Assembly (NCBI GenBank): GCA_963931105.1
Contig: OZ007004.1
Span: forward strand, 2,046,001-2,110,000
Origin: UMGS1590 sp900552455
Lineage (GTDB): Bacteria; Bacillota; Peptococcia; Peptococcales; Peptococcaceae
DNA length: 64,000 nucleotides
Direction of reading: 5' to 3'
Positions 1-7,224 of the stretch are shown here, one piece after another; the first letter of the stretch is position 1; every line of letters starts with the position of its first letter. The translations under genes were made by a program, and so were the position numbers. The notes beneath the pieces are model-generated. The model was not told where the DNA came from. It searched no databases and worked only from the letters and a program-made list of their open reading frames with translations.

Positions 1-1
1 C

Positions 2-589
2 GATGTTTGCGCGCCTGGTGTGTTTGGCATTCTTTCTGAGCAATTGACGCTCTATCCGCATTATGGTTCCAGAGAAATGTGTCTTGGCGGAGCGATCACG
101 TGTCAAGCTTTTCACGGCATGCATGTGCGAGAGAATCATTTCATAGCGGAGATCATCGGCGACGATGGATTGCCAGTGCCAGACGGACAGGAAGGCGAGC
201 TGGTGATCACAACGATCGGCATGACAGCGATGCCGCTTCTGCGCTATCGGACCGGTGATCGCACTCGCATCCTTGCAGGATCCTGTCCTTGCGGGAGTGT
301 CACCAGGCGCATCGCGCAGCCGTTTCGGATCGGCAGCGATGCTGATCTGCTCTGTGCGTTTGACGATGCGCTCTTTGCGCTGCCGGATGTGATCGATTAT
401 CGCGCTGAGCGCAGAGGACGGATCATCCACATCCAGGCACTGTGCAAAAAAGATTGCGCTGAGGCCATTCGCGATCACGCGCAGATGGTTTATCCGAAGA
501 CCGAGGTGAGCAGCAGGATCTGCCAGGGACACCACACGTCACTTTATCCAGGAAAACGTAAATTGATCAAAGAGGAGAAGATGCGATGA
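2..589 (+). CDS. PaaK-like AMP-forming CoA ligase, C-terminal part (cut by window edge)
   Basis: The frame is open to the left edge, so this is only the last 195 or so residues of an adenylate-forming ligase. The stretch GELVITT, then AMPLLRYRTGD, matches the end of the large domain in phenylacetate-CoA ligase (PaaK) relatives, where the conserved Arg and Asp hold ATP. A CPCG pair follows, as in PaaK proteins. The last 90 residues diverge from classic PaaK, so the substrate cannot be named; it might belong to the PaaK-like ligases found beside molybdenum hydroxylase genes (weak inference). Its stop overlaps the next start (ATGA), implying translational coupling to the methyltransferase. Confidence 0.75.
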   Translation, partial: DVCAPGVFGILSEQLTLYPHYGSREMCLGGAITCQAFHGMHVRENHFIAEIIGDDGLPVPDGQEGELVITTIGMTAMPLLRYRTGDRTRILAGSCPCGSVTRRIAQPFRIGSDADLLCAFDDALFALPDVIDYRAERRGRIIHIQALCKKDCAEAIRDHAQMVYPKTEVSSRICQGHHTSLYPGKRKLIKEEKMR

Positions 590-1422
590 AAACGGCTGTG
601 ATTTTAGGCGCCGGTCAGATGGGGCACAAGCTAGCAGCGCTGCTGGCTAAAAACCACATCCAATTGCTGGCTTACGGTGATAACAATCCGTCGTGTCATA
701 GCGAGGCAGCGTCAGTGCCTGTGCTTTCAGTGGAGGCAGCGCTTGCACTCTCGCCAGATATGGCTTTTGTCGGCGTGGCCTCTGCAGCGCGTTGTCAGGA
801 GCTGCGCACGCAGGCGCGTGCGCTGGGCTACACTGGCGAAGTGGTGATGCTTTCTGATCTCGCCGCGATTTTTGATCTGCGTGCTGCATTTTTGCAGTTG
901 CTTTTGCCGCGGCTGCAGGATGTGGAGGGCGATCTGGCAGAGCTTGGCGTTTACCAAGGTGATTTTGCCTGGCAGCTGAACGCAGCCTTGCCGGAGCGGC
1001 GGCTGCATTTGTTTGACACCTTCAGCGGATTTTCCGAATCCGATCTCGCCGCTGAAACAGAAGCGATCAACCCGCAGGGAAAGGTGGATTTTTCCGACAC
1101 TTCCATTCGTGCAGTCCTGGAGCGGATGCCTTTTCCAGAGCAGGTTGTTGTGTATGCCGGACGTTTTCCGGAAACAGCTGCCGACGATCTGGGCCCTTTT
1201 GCCCTGGTGAGCGTCGATGCCGATCTGTACGCGCCGACGCTGGCGGCGTTGCGCTATTTCCTGCCGCGCATGTGTCGCGGCGGAGTCATTTTGGTGCACG
1301 ACTACGCCAATCCACGTTTTCCAGGCGTTGCGCAGGCCGTGCAGGAATATGAAAGGGAAAACGGCGCGTTATCGCTCCTGCCGCTGCCAGATCTGCATGG
1401 CACAGCAGCGATCATCGTTTGA
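586..1422 (+). CDS. TylF/MycF-type methyltransferase with N-terminal nucleotide-binding-like domain
   Basis: The 278-residue protein has two parts. Residues 1-100 look like a Rossmann unit starting VILGAGQMG, similar to the front domain of some sugar-modifying enzymes. Residues 110-278 fit the macrocin O-methyltransferase (TylF) family: ELGVYQGDF for the SAM-binding loop, LFDTFSGF, then SVDADLYAPT and GGVILVHDY, where the acidic residues usually bind metal. Members methylate hydroxyl groups on sugars or small molecules; the substrate here is unknown. The ATG overlaps the ligase stop and a strong terminator follows, so the two genes end one transcript. Confidence 0.7.
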   Translation: MKTAVILGAGQMGHKLAALLAKNHIQLLAYGDNNPSCHSEAASVPVLSVEAALALSPDMAFVGVASAARCQELRTQARALGYTGEVVMLSDLAAIFDLRAAFLQLLLPRLQDVEGDLAELGVYQGDFAWQLNAALPERRLHLFDTFSGFSESDLAAETEAINPQGKVDFSDTSIRAVLERMPFPEQVVVYAGRFPETAADDLGPFALVSVDADLYAPTLAALRYFLPRMCRGGVILVHDYANPRFPGVAQAVQEYERENGALSLLPLPDLHGTAAIIV

Positions 1423-1430
1423 AAACAGCT

Positions 1431-1475
1431 AGCCCATGCATCACAGGAAAAAACTGTGATGCATGGGCTGTTTTT
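1431..1475 (+). terminator. Intrinsic terminator after the methyltransferase gene
   Basis: Perfect 16-bp arms (1431-1446 and 1454-1469, starting agcccatgcat) around a 7-nt loop are followed by gttttt. This closes the ligase-methyltransferase transcript. Confidence 0.92.
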
Positions 1476-1585
1476 CGTCAGATTTATCCACCAATCTGCA
1501 TTCGCAACCAGCGGTTGCGGTATGGTTGCTGGCAGGGAACCGCGGTTTATGATAGGATGGATACAAACAGAAGGAGGTGTATTTC

Positions 1586-2188
1586 GTGGCACTGAGTGAA
1601 AATATCAAAACGCGGCGAAAGGCGTTAAAGATGTCGCAGGAATATGTGGCAGAACAGCTCGATATCAGCAGACAGGCAGTGGCGAAATGGGAATCGGGGA
1701 AAAGTGAACCAACGACAGAAAATCTTGTGAAGCTGGCAGCGCTTTTTGAGATGAGCGTGTCAGAATTGGTTGAGCCAGAAAATATTGCCGAAGCAGAAGC
1801 AGCGCGACAAGAACAGGAGCGCGAGCGGCAGCACAATGCGCGCATGTTGAGCGGACGATTTTTCGCATACATTTTTGTCGACGCCGGCGCAATGGGCTAT
1901 TTTCGTTTATATCCCAACGATTCTCCAGGTTGGTGGTGGACGCTCATCTTTGTCTGTGGTGCTGTGGGTCTTTTCATCACCTCGCGTGACATGCACAAGC
2001 GCCACAAAATGACAAAGGATCAGATCGCTGTTGGCACCGGATTCCTCGTGGCCGTGCTCTTTTTGCCGCGTTGGCTGCCGTTCAGCGTGGGTTGGAATTG
2101 GCTCGTTGCCAGTTTGGTTGCAGCAGCTTGTATTATTTATCTCAACCTCAAATACTGGCGGTACATCTGGCCTGTCAAAAAAGCATAA
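1586..2188 (+). CDS. XRE-family HTH regulator with C-terminal membrane segments
   Basis: A 200-residue protein. Residues 5-60 form a Cro/C1-type helix-turn-helix (MSQEYVAEQLDISRQAVAKW, then ESGKSEPTTENLVKLA). A charged Glu/Arg-rich linker follows, then three or four hydrophobic segments in the second half (around GAMGYF, WTLIFVCGAVGLFI, VGTGFLVAVLFL and LVASLVAAACIIYL). Such membrane-anchored XRE proteins are common in Bacillota and usually regulate nearby genes or sense membrane state; the target is unknown. I chose the GTG start because AAGGAGG lies 8 nt upstream. The stop codon lies inside the left arm of a hairpin later split by an insertion sequence. Confidence 0.8.
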   Translation: MALSENIKTRRKALKMSQEYVAEQLDISRQAVAKWESGKSEPTTENLVKLAALFEMSVSELVEPENIAEAEAARQEQERERQHNARMLSGRFFAYIFVDAGAMGYFRLYPNDSPGWWWTLIFVCGAVGLFITSRDMHKRHKMTKDQIAVGTGFLVAVLFLPRWLPFSVGWNWLVASLVAAACIIYLNLKYWRYIWPVKKA

Positions 2189-2198
2189 GAAAAAGGCT
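2177..2198 (+). terminator. Left half of a terminator stem split by the IS
   Basis: Six A residues followed by gcataagaaaaaggct form a 22-nt arm whose exact reverse complement lies at 3944-3965, ending in six T residues. Joined without the 1.7-kb insertion, the two would make a typical bidirectional intrinsic terminator for the XRE gene, with the TAA stop inside the stem. Confidence 0.75.
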
Positions 2199-2207
2199 AT
2201 CGCAACA

Positions 2208-2249
2208 TGAACCGCCCCCTGTCAAGTAGATAGGGTAAATAACAAAAAT
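2208..2249 (+). repeat. IS left terminal inverted repeat
   Basis: Imperfect inverted repeat matching the reverse complement of 3892-3933 at about 30 of 42 positions; the inner half (gtagata, then aaataacaaaaat) is the best conserved. Confidence 0.7.
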
Positions 2250-2262
2250 ATTGCTTCAAACG

Positions 2263-2295
2263 AACTGGAATCCATCTCAGGGTTCCAGTTTTTTA
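2263..2295 (+). terminator. Plus-strand terminator inside the IS left end
   Basis: Arms at 2263-2273 and 2280-2290 pair with one G-T wobble and are followed by a T run on the plus strand. It overlaps the stop of orfB and would block host transcription entering the element from the XRE side, which is antisense to the transposase genes. Confidence 0.65.
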
Positions 2296-3150
2296 GTTGC
2301 TCATTTCCATTCTTCTTCGGTATTCCAATGGCGGCAAACGATTCAATCTTCGCTGTCGCCGTTTGTTATTGTAATAGTAGATGAATTCTTCTATCGCTCT
2401 CTCTAAACTTTCATAGTCATCAAAGGTGTTAAGGTAGTACATCTCTGCTTTCAGTATTCCCCAAAATCCTTCCATTGGTCCATTATCGATACATTTTCCT
2501 TTCCTGGACATGCTCTGTACCATGCCTGCTGCATGGAGCTTCAACTTGAAGCTTTTACTGGTGTACTGAAACCCTCGGTCGCTGTGGATCATGGGATGTG
2601 CATTGGGATATTTCTCCAAGGCGAGATCAAGGGTTGTAAGTACGAGATGGTTGTTGTTGCTCCCGCCTATGGCATAGGCAACGACATCGTTGGCTTTCAG
2701 ATCAAGAATGGCGCTGAGATAGAGTTTCTGCCCATTGCCATAGGCCATTTCTGTGACATCTGTGAGCCATTTTTCGTTTGTGTGTTCTGCAGTAAAGTCT
2801 CTTGCCAGTATGTTTTCTGCGATCTGTTCTTCTGTATGGTATTGGTAAGCTGGCTTCTTGCGGCGAATGATCGCCTGTAATCCTGCAAGCTTTGCCAGGC
2901 GATGGAATCGTTTCTCGTTGTACTGTGTCCCATGGGTCTCGTTGTACTCATCCATGATCCTGCGATAGCCATAGGTTTTGTTGTGGTTTTCATAGATGGT
3001 GACCATTTCAGCAAGGATCTCCCCATTTAAGATCTCACTGGCACTTTTCTCACGTTTCTTCCATTTGTAATAGCTGGATGGATTCAGGGAAAGGGCGCGG
3101 CAAAGTTCTGCTACGGTATATTCTGCCCCATCGTTTAATTCAACGATCAC
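2293..3150 (-). CDS. IS3-family transposase OrfB (DDE integrase domain)
   Basis: This is the catalytic half of the transposase, 285 residues from an assumed GTG with AGGAGG just upstream. An HTH_21-like region (NKTYGYRRI) comes first, then the retroviral-integrase-type core: WLTDVTE (first Asp), MIHSDRGFQYTS (second Asp) and the Glu in the segment NGPMEGFWGILKAE. The order and spacing fit the DDE triad of IS3 elements. The frame continues open upstream into orfA in the -1 register, so the usual functional product is probably an OrfAB fusion made by frameshifting. No internal stop is present. Confidence 0.93.
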   Translation of the reverse strand: MIVELNDGAEYTVAELCRALSLNPSSYYKWKKREKSASEILNGEILAEMVTIYENHNKTYGYRRIMDEYNETHGTQYNEKRFHRLAKLAGLQAIIRRKKPAYQYHTEEQIAENILARDFTAEHTNEKWLTDVTEMAYGNGQKLYLSAILDLKANDVVAYAIGGSNNNHLVLTTLDLALEKYPNAHPMIHSDRGFQYTSKSFKLKLHAAGMVQSMSRKGKCIDNGPMEGFWGILKAEMYYLNTFDDYESLERAIEEFIYYYNNKRRQRRLNRLPPLEYRRRMEMSN

Positions 3151-3179
3151 CAGATATTTATCCTCCTGACGTACGCCGC

Positions 3180-3863
3180 TCAGCGTCGCCTCCTTTCTAT
3201 TTCCTCTAATTTTTTTATGATAGCCAGCTCCACTTCGAGTCGTCTGTTTTCGGCTTTTAATAATCTGTTCTCAGCCCTCAGACGATCATTTTCATCCATT
3301 TCAGATTCAGGTTTCTTTCGCCCACGATTGTCTACCAATCCCTCGATCCCTTTTTCTTCGTATTTTCGTACCCAGCTATAGATCTGATTGTAGCTCACAG
3401 TATATTTTTGGCACGTTAGCTGGTAATCTTTTCCATGCTCCATGCAATAACTGACGATCTCAATGCGTTCATCCAGCGTCGTTTTTCTTCCTTTGGTCAT
3501 CGTGATCTCACTCCCATGGCCGCGATGCGACCGAAAATCATTATGACCATTATACAACTTGATCCAATCTCGGAGTTGTGTTCTTGACCGGATATGGAAT
3601 CTATTGCAAATATCTTGTTGGCTGCCTTCACCAGCAAGGTAGGCTTCCACAGCCTGACGCTTGAGATCTGCTGGATAATAGGTATTCTTGGCGGGAGAAC
3701 GTAATGCATCTTCGCCCCGACTGTTGTAAAGACTGACAGCGGCACGAAGAGAGGACTCAGCTATCCCATATTTATTGGCTATGGATGATAGGCTGCTTTT
3801 TCCATCCAGGTATTCTTTAACGGCCGCTATTCGTTCCTGGTTTGTTAATTTAGTATTGCGCAT
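3180..3863 (-). CDS. IS150-like OrfA, DNA-binding half of the transposase
   Basis: The 227-residue protein holds two helix-turn-helix units (about residues 5-55, with SSLSSIANKYGIAESSLRAA, and 120-170, with YNQIYSWVRKYEEKG) and a leucine-zipper-like coiled coil at the end (RLRAENRLLKAENRRLEVEL). This layout is typical of the longer OrfA of IS150 relatives, which binds the terminal repeats and multimerises. An ATG with GGGGAG 9 nt upstream gives the start. Near its 3' end lies an A7 run in the register required for a -1 slip into orfB. Confidence 0.92.
   Translation of the reverse strand: MRNTKLTNQERIAAVKEYLDGKSSLSSIANKYGIAESSLRAAVSLYNSRGEDALRSPAKNTYYPADLKRQAVEAYLAGEGSQQDICNRFHIRSRTQLRDWIKLYNGHNDFRSHRGHGSEITMTKGRKTTLDERIEIVSYCMEHGKDYQLTCQKYTVSYNQIYSWVRKYEEKGIEGLVDNRGRKKPESEMDENDRLRAENRLLKAENRRLEVELAIIKKLEEIERRRR
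3210..3216 (-). promoter_or_regulatory. Probable programmed -1 frameshift site (A7)
   Basis: On the minus strand orfA reads ata aaa aaa tta, giving the slippery heptamer A_AAA_AAA in the zero frame. After a -1 slip the frame is open with no stop through the rest of orfA and straight into orfB. IS3-family elements commonly make their active transposase this way. Confidence 0.7.
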
Positions 3864-3891
3864 AATAATAGCTCCCCATAGTGTAGGCTCG

Positions 3892-3933
3892 ATTTTTGTT
3901 ATTTCGAGTATCTACTCTATGGGGAGCATATCA
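3892..3933 (-). repeat. IS right terminal inverted repeat
   Basis: Reverse complement begins TGATATGCTCCCC and pairs with the left repeat at 2208-2249. Confidence 0.7.
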
Positions 3934-3943
3934 CAATCACTCG

Positions 3944-3965
3944 AGCCTTTTTCTTATGCTTTTTT
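3944..3965 (+). terminator. Right half of the split terminator stem
   Basis: agcctttttcttatgc followed by six T residues is the exact reverse complement of 2177-2198. It is separated from its partner only by the IS and roughly 20 flanking bases. Confidence 0.7.
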
Positions 3966-4024
3966 GTGATGATATTTGTTCTTCGCGGTAGATAATCAAT
4001 TTAGTATTATAGTGTGTCCGAAAA

Positions 4025-4957
4025 TTATTTATAGTTATGTTTAGTTTGGAGATCCTTCACGGTATCTCTGGCTAATGAAATAAAAGTATTCTCAATCTCA
4101 GACAATGGATAATAGATGCTCTTAAATATAATTGCTGAAACAACGATATCTTCTTTTAAAGGTATGAAAACCATTTGGTTGGCAATATTATGGTGACAAT
4201 TTCTAATAAACAGGAAATCTTTTAGAACAAATGAAATGGCTTTATTTTTTGAGGTGAATAAATCAATTAACTCTTGGCTTGTTGTACTTATAATCTTATT
4301 TTGATCAACTAATGGAAAGCCGCTACTGGTCCAAGATGACCACGTATTACAAATAAAGGGATGTTGTAGCGCTTCTTCTAATGAAATACTTTTCTTCAGT
4401 GCCAATTCTGAATTTTTATTTGCACATATTCCAAGCTGTGCATTATAAATGCTTTCAAAGAATAGTTCATCGCCATATTTAGGAAGTAAAGTATTAGAAA
4501 AATAACTGTTGAGGAAAAAAGCTATGCCTAGATAATCGTTTTTTAAACTATAGGGTAGAATGGAATCCATATTTTCTTCTTGTATATTGATGCTGACATT
4601 TGGATGAATTGAGTAAAGTTGTCGCAGAATGGTTGGCAAAAATGTAGTGTTTATGTTCGGCGTGCTACAAATATTTAAAGATGACTGGATTGATTCGGAT
4701 GAATTAGCGACAAAATTTGCTTTTAATTGATTGTATTCTTGCAGAAGATGTGCGACCTTCTCGTAAAAAGTTAAACCGTCAGAGGTTAACTGAACTCCAT
4801 GAGGTTTTCGAATAAAAAGTTTCTTACCTAATTCAGATTCAAGTTTTGATATTGCTTTGCTAAGATTTTGTGGTGTAGTAAATATTTTGTTTGCGGCGCT
4901 TGAAAAAGAGCCGGAATTTGCAGCTTCATAGAAATAGTATAATTGTTCAATGTTCAT
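4025..4957 (-). CDS. LysR-family transcriptional regulator
   Basis: A 310-residue protein. The first 60 residues form the LysR winged HTH (YYFYEAANSGSFSSAANKI, then SKAISKLESELGKKLFIR), followed by a linker helix and a periplasmic-binding-protein-like effector domain from about residue 90. LysR proteins usually control the gene divergent to them, here the hydrolase and permease transcript, in response to a substrate-related ligand. Its codons are strikingly AT-rich compared with the flanking core genes, as are the two divergent genes, which suggests the three moved together. A palindromic T-N11-A site lies in the shared intergenic region. Confidence 0.9.
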   Translation of the reverse strand: MNIEQLYYFYEAANSGSFSSAANKIFTTPQNLSKAISKLESELGKKLFIRKPHGVQLTSDGLTFYEKVAHLLQEYNQLKANFVANSSESIQSSLNICSTPNINTTFLPTILRQLYSIHPNVSINIQEENMDSILPYSLKNDYLGIAFFLNSYFSNTLLPKYGDELFFESIYNAQLGICANKNSELALKKSISLEEALQHPFICNTWSSWTSSGFPLVDQNKIISTTSQELIDLFTSKNKAISFVLKDFLFIRNCHHNIANQMVFIPLKEDIVVSAIIFKSIYYPLSEIENTFISLARDTVKDLQTKHNYK

Positions 4958-5063
4958 CCTATCACAACCTTTTTACTAGTATCTTTATCAACCGCTAGCT
5001 ATATAATGCATCAATTTCGAGTTGTTTAAAAGAGGGGTTTGACTCAAATTTAGATTGCTTTAC

Positions 5064-5078
5064 ATAAATTGAATTTAT
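5064..5078. promoter_or_regulatory. Candidate LysR-box (T-N11-A palindrome)
   Basis: ATAAATTGAATTTAT is a perfect 7-bp inverted repeat around one base and contains the T-N11-A pattern of LysR binding sites. It lies 61 bp before the hydrolase start, between the divergent genes. Binding by this LysR protein is inferred. Confidence 0.5.
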
Positions 5079-5138
5079 CTTTATTATAAAGTAAAGAGAA
5101 TCTCGAGATTAAAATAAATTCGAGGAGGATGAATTTCA

Positions 5139-7148
5139 ATGAAGTCTAAGACGAAAAGAGTAATGGTTGTTGGTTTTGATGGTGCAGATCCACGTTTTGT
5201 GGATACGTTAATTAAGCAAGGAAAAATGCCTAATTTTAAGAAACTGCAAGATCAGGGAACAACAACACAGAATATAGGGATGATCGGTGCATTACCAACG
5301 ATTACTCCTCCATGTTGGGCAACGCTTGCTACGGGCGCTTGGCCTGGAACGCATGGTATTACATGTTTCTGGAATCATACATCTGGGCGAGACCTTGATG
5401 ATCTTGATTTGGGATGGAATTCTAAACAGTGTAATGCAGAGTTTATCTGGGATAGTTATGCGAAAGCTGGAAAAAAATCAATCGTATTTAATTATCCGAC
5501 AGCCTTTCCTCCAACAAGCACAGAGAATGTTATTTATATTGATGGCACAAATGCAGAATGCTTAAGTAGCGCTAGAGTCGACATGGATAAATTGTATTTT
5601 GCAAAAAAAGGTGATTTTGAACTTGAAACATCTTTTGCTGGAAAGAATGATACTGGCGCTGGTTGTGTAATGACTGAAGAAGTTGAATCAAAGAAATTTG
5701 ATGTAACCGAAACCCAAGAAGCTGAATCCGGCGAAGATCATTTTAGTGGATTGTTTGAAGTAGGGCATGTCAATGAAGGGATTGCTGTCGGTAATGAAGC
5801 AGAGTGGATGTCGATAGTTGATAAATTTGAAACACCTATCAAAGCTGCTCATGGTTGGGAGTTTGATATTGGTGAAAATGCTTTGGAAGTTGTACTTCCT
5901 ATGAATACAGGGCGTTTAAGACGAATGGGACTCTTAATTCCTGATCAAGAAGGCAAGTATAATTCGCTCAAATTGTATGGTAAGAAAAAAGAAGAGGGTT
6001 ACCTTGGCGAGGTAACATTAGGAGAATGGAGCGATTGGATATATGATGCAATGCTTGATAAAGACGGTGATAGAAAAGAAGTAGTATATAAGATTCGCCT
6101 TTATAATCTTGCAGATGATGCCAGCGAAATGGAATTGTATGCATCCGCTGCTATGCAGAAAGAACTTGGGGAAGATCATGTTTACCCTCAAGGCCTTGCG
6201 AAAGAATTAATGGATAATGTCGGGCCGTTTGTTTTGCCATCAAATGCGGGAAGACCATATCCATATGTTGGTCAAGAAACATGGGCGTTAAATAATATTT
6301 GGTGTGCCGATGCAATTAATTACCTTTTAGATAACAAAGAATGGGATTTATTCTATTGCCACTTACATTCTATTGATTGCGCGAATCATAATATGATTTC
6401 TGATATTTGTCCAGAAAGTCCTCGGTATGAAGGTTTTCATGATTTGCTTGTGAAATATTATGAAAACATAGATGAAACACTTGGTAAGATGTTGTATCAC
6501 TTAGACGATGGTGAAACTGCGATTTTTGTAGTTTCTGATCATGCTGGTTTGCCAAGAAAATATGGCTATCCAAAACCATTAATTGCAGATTCCTGGGGTA
6601 TTGTAATTGATATCATGCGTGATCTTGGATATGTTAAGACAAAGAAAGATGAAAATGGAAAGACACAGATTGATTGGGAACACACTACAGCTGTTAGTCA
6701 GAGAAGTGGGTATATTTATGTCAATTTAAAAGGCAGAGAACCACATGGTTGTGTCGATCCTAAAGATTATGATGCGCTTCTTGATAAGCTTATCGATGAT
6801 TTGTATGCTTATCGTGATCCAAAAACAAATGAAAGAATTGTTGACTGTATCGTTAAAAGGGATGGCATGGAGGCACTTGGATTGTATGGAGAACATGTAG
6901 GTGATTTGTACTTCATTTTACATCCACACTGCACGCAAGATCATGCTTCCTCGTTTAGTAGCACTGAATCATATGAGTTCTCTATGAAGTGTTTGTTCTT
7001 TGCAGCCGGTGCCGGAATTAAAGAAAACAATGTGATGGAAAGAAGGGTGCATCAAGTAGACTTGGTTCCTACAATTTGTGAACTACAGGAAGCACCTGTT
7101 CCGGATAAATGTGAAGGTGGTATTATTTACCAACTCCTTGATAAATAA
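5139..7148 (+). CDS. Alkaline-phosphatase-superfamily hydrolase (type I phosphodiesterase/nucleotide pyrophosphatase fold)
   Basis: A 669-residue protein with the metal-site pattern of this superfamily: Asp14 in VVGFDGADP, the likely nucleophile Thr56 in PTITPPCWATLATG, Asp413 and His417 in HSIDCANH, Asp467-His468 in VVSDHAG, and His602 in QDHASSF. These align in order with the two-zinc site of nucleotide pyrophosphatases and related phosphodiesterases. No signal peptide is visible, so it should act in the cytoplasm. An insertion of about 150-200 residues (around 170-350) has no recognisable motif and may set substrate choice. It is AT-rich and followed by a permease, suggesting import of an anionic ester that is then hydrolysed. 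A strong GAGGAGG site precedes the ATG. Confidence 0.8.
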   Translation: MKSKTKRVMVVGFDGADPRFVDTLIKQGKMPNFKKLQDQGTTTQNIGMIGALPTITPPCWATLATGAWPGTHGITCFWNHTSGRDLDDLDLGWNSKQCNAEFIWDSYAKAGKKSIVFNYPTAFPPTSTENVIYIDGTNAECLSSARVDMDKLYFAKKGDFELETSFAGKNDTGAGCVMTEEVESKKFDVTETQEAESGEDHFSGLFEVGHVNEGIAVGNEAEWMSIVDKFETPIKAAHGWEFDIGENALEVVLPMNTGRLRRMGLLIPDQEGKYNSLKLYGKKKEEGYLGEVTLGEWSDWIYDAMLDKDGDRKEVVYKIRLYNLADDASEMELYASAAMQKELGEDHVYPQGLAKELMDNVGPFVLPSNAGRPYPYVGQETWALNNIWCADAINYLLDNKEWDLFYCHLHSIDCANHNMISDICPESPRYEGFHDLLVKYYENIDETLGKMLYHLDDGETAIFVVSDHAGLPRKYGYPKPLIADSWGIVIDIMRDLGYVKTKKDENGKTQIDWEHTTAVSQRSGYIYVNLKGREPHGCVDPKDYDALLDKLIDDLYAYRDPKTNERIVDCIVKRDGMEALGLYGEHVGDLYFILHPHCTQDHASSFSSTESYEFSMKCLFFAAGAGIKENNVMERRVHQVDLVPTICELQEAPVPDKCEGGIIYQLLDK

Positions 7149-7160
7149 GGCATGGTGTCC

Positions 7161-7193
7161 AAAAGGGGTTGTCGATTTTTGATAGCCCCTTTT
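7161..7193 (+). terminator. Hairpin between hydrolase and permease genes
   Basis: aaaaggggttgtc and gatagcccctttt form a 13-bp stem with two wobble pairs and a 7-nt T-rich loop, followed by ttgtc. With a weak T tract it is more likely a partial terminator or mRNA stabiliser that lowers permease expression. Confidence 0.55.
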
Positions 7194-7224
7194 GTCAAAT
7201 TATTAATTAAAGGGGGTAGCGAGT

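Larger units (their letters stand above)
2208..3933 (-). mobile_element. IS3-family element, IS150-like subgroup
   Basis: The element spans about 1.73 kb and carries orfA and orfB on the minus strand. Its ends are imperfect inverted repeats: 2208-2249 and the reverse complement of 3892-3933 both begin TGA and share about 30 of 42 positions, including gtagata and aaataacaaaaat. Target duplication is unclear: a caa occurs just outside each end (2203-2205 and 3934-3936), but it is not flush with the TGA terminus on the left. Both reading frames are intact, so the element may still be active. The exact tip of the ends is inferred. Confidence 0.8.

Noticed and set aside
3775..3969. 64-codon plus-strand frame across the IS right end
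   Set aside because: It is antisense to the start of orfA and spans the IS boundary with no RBS.
5002..5007. TATAAT match upstream of the hydrolase gene
   Set aside because: No -35 element lies at a suitable distance and it is 130 bp from the start; the region is AT-rich, so chance matches are common.
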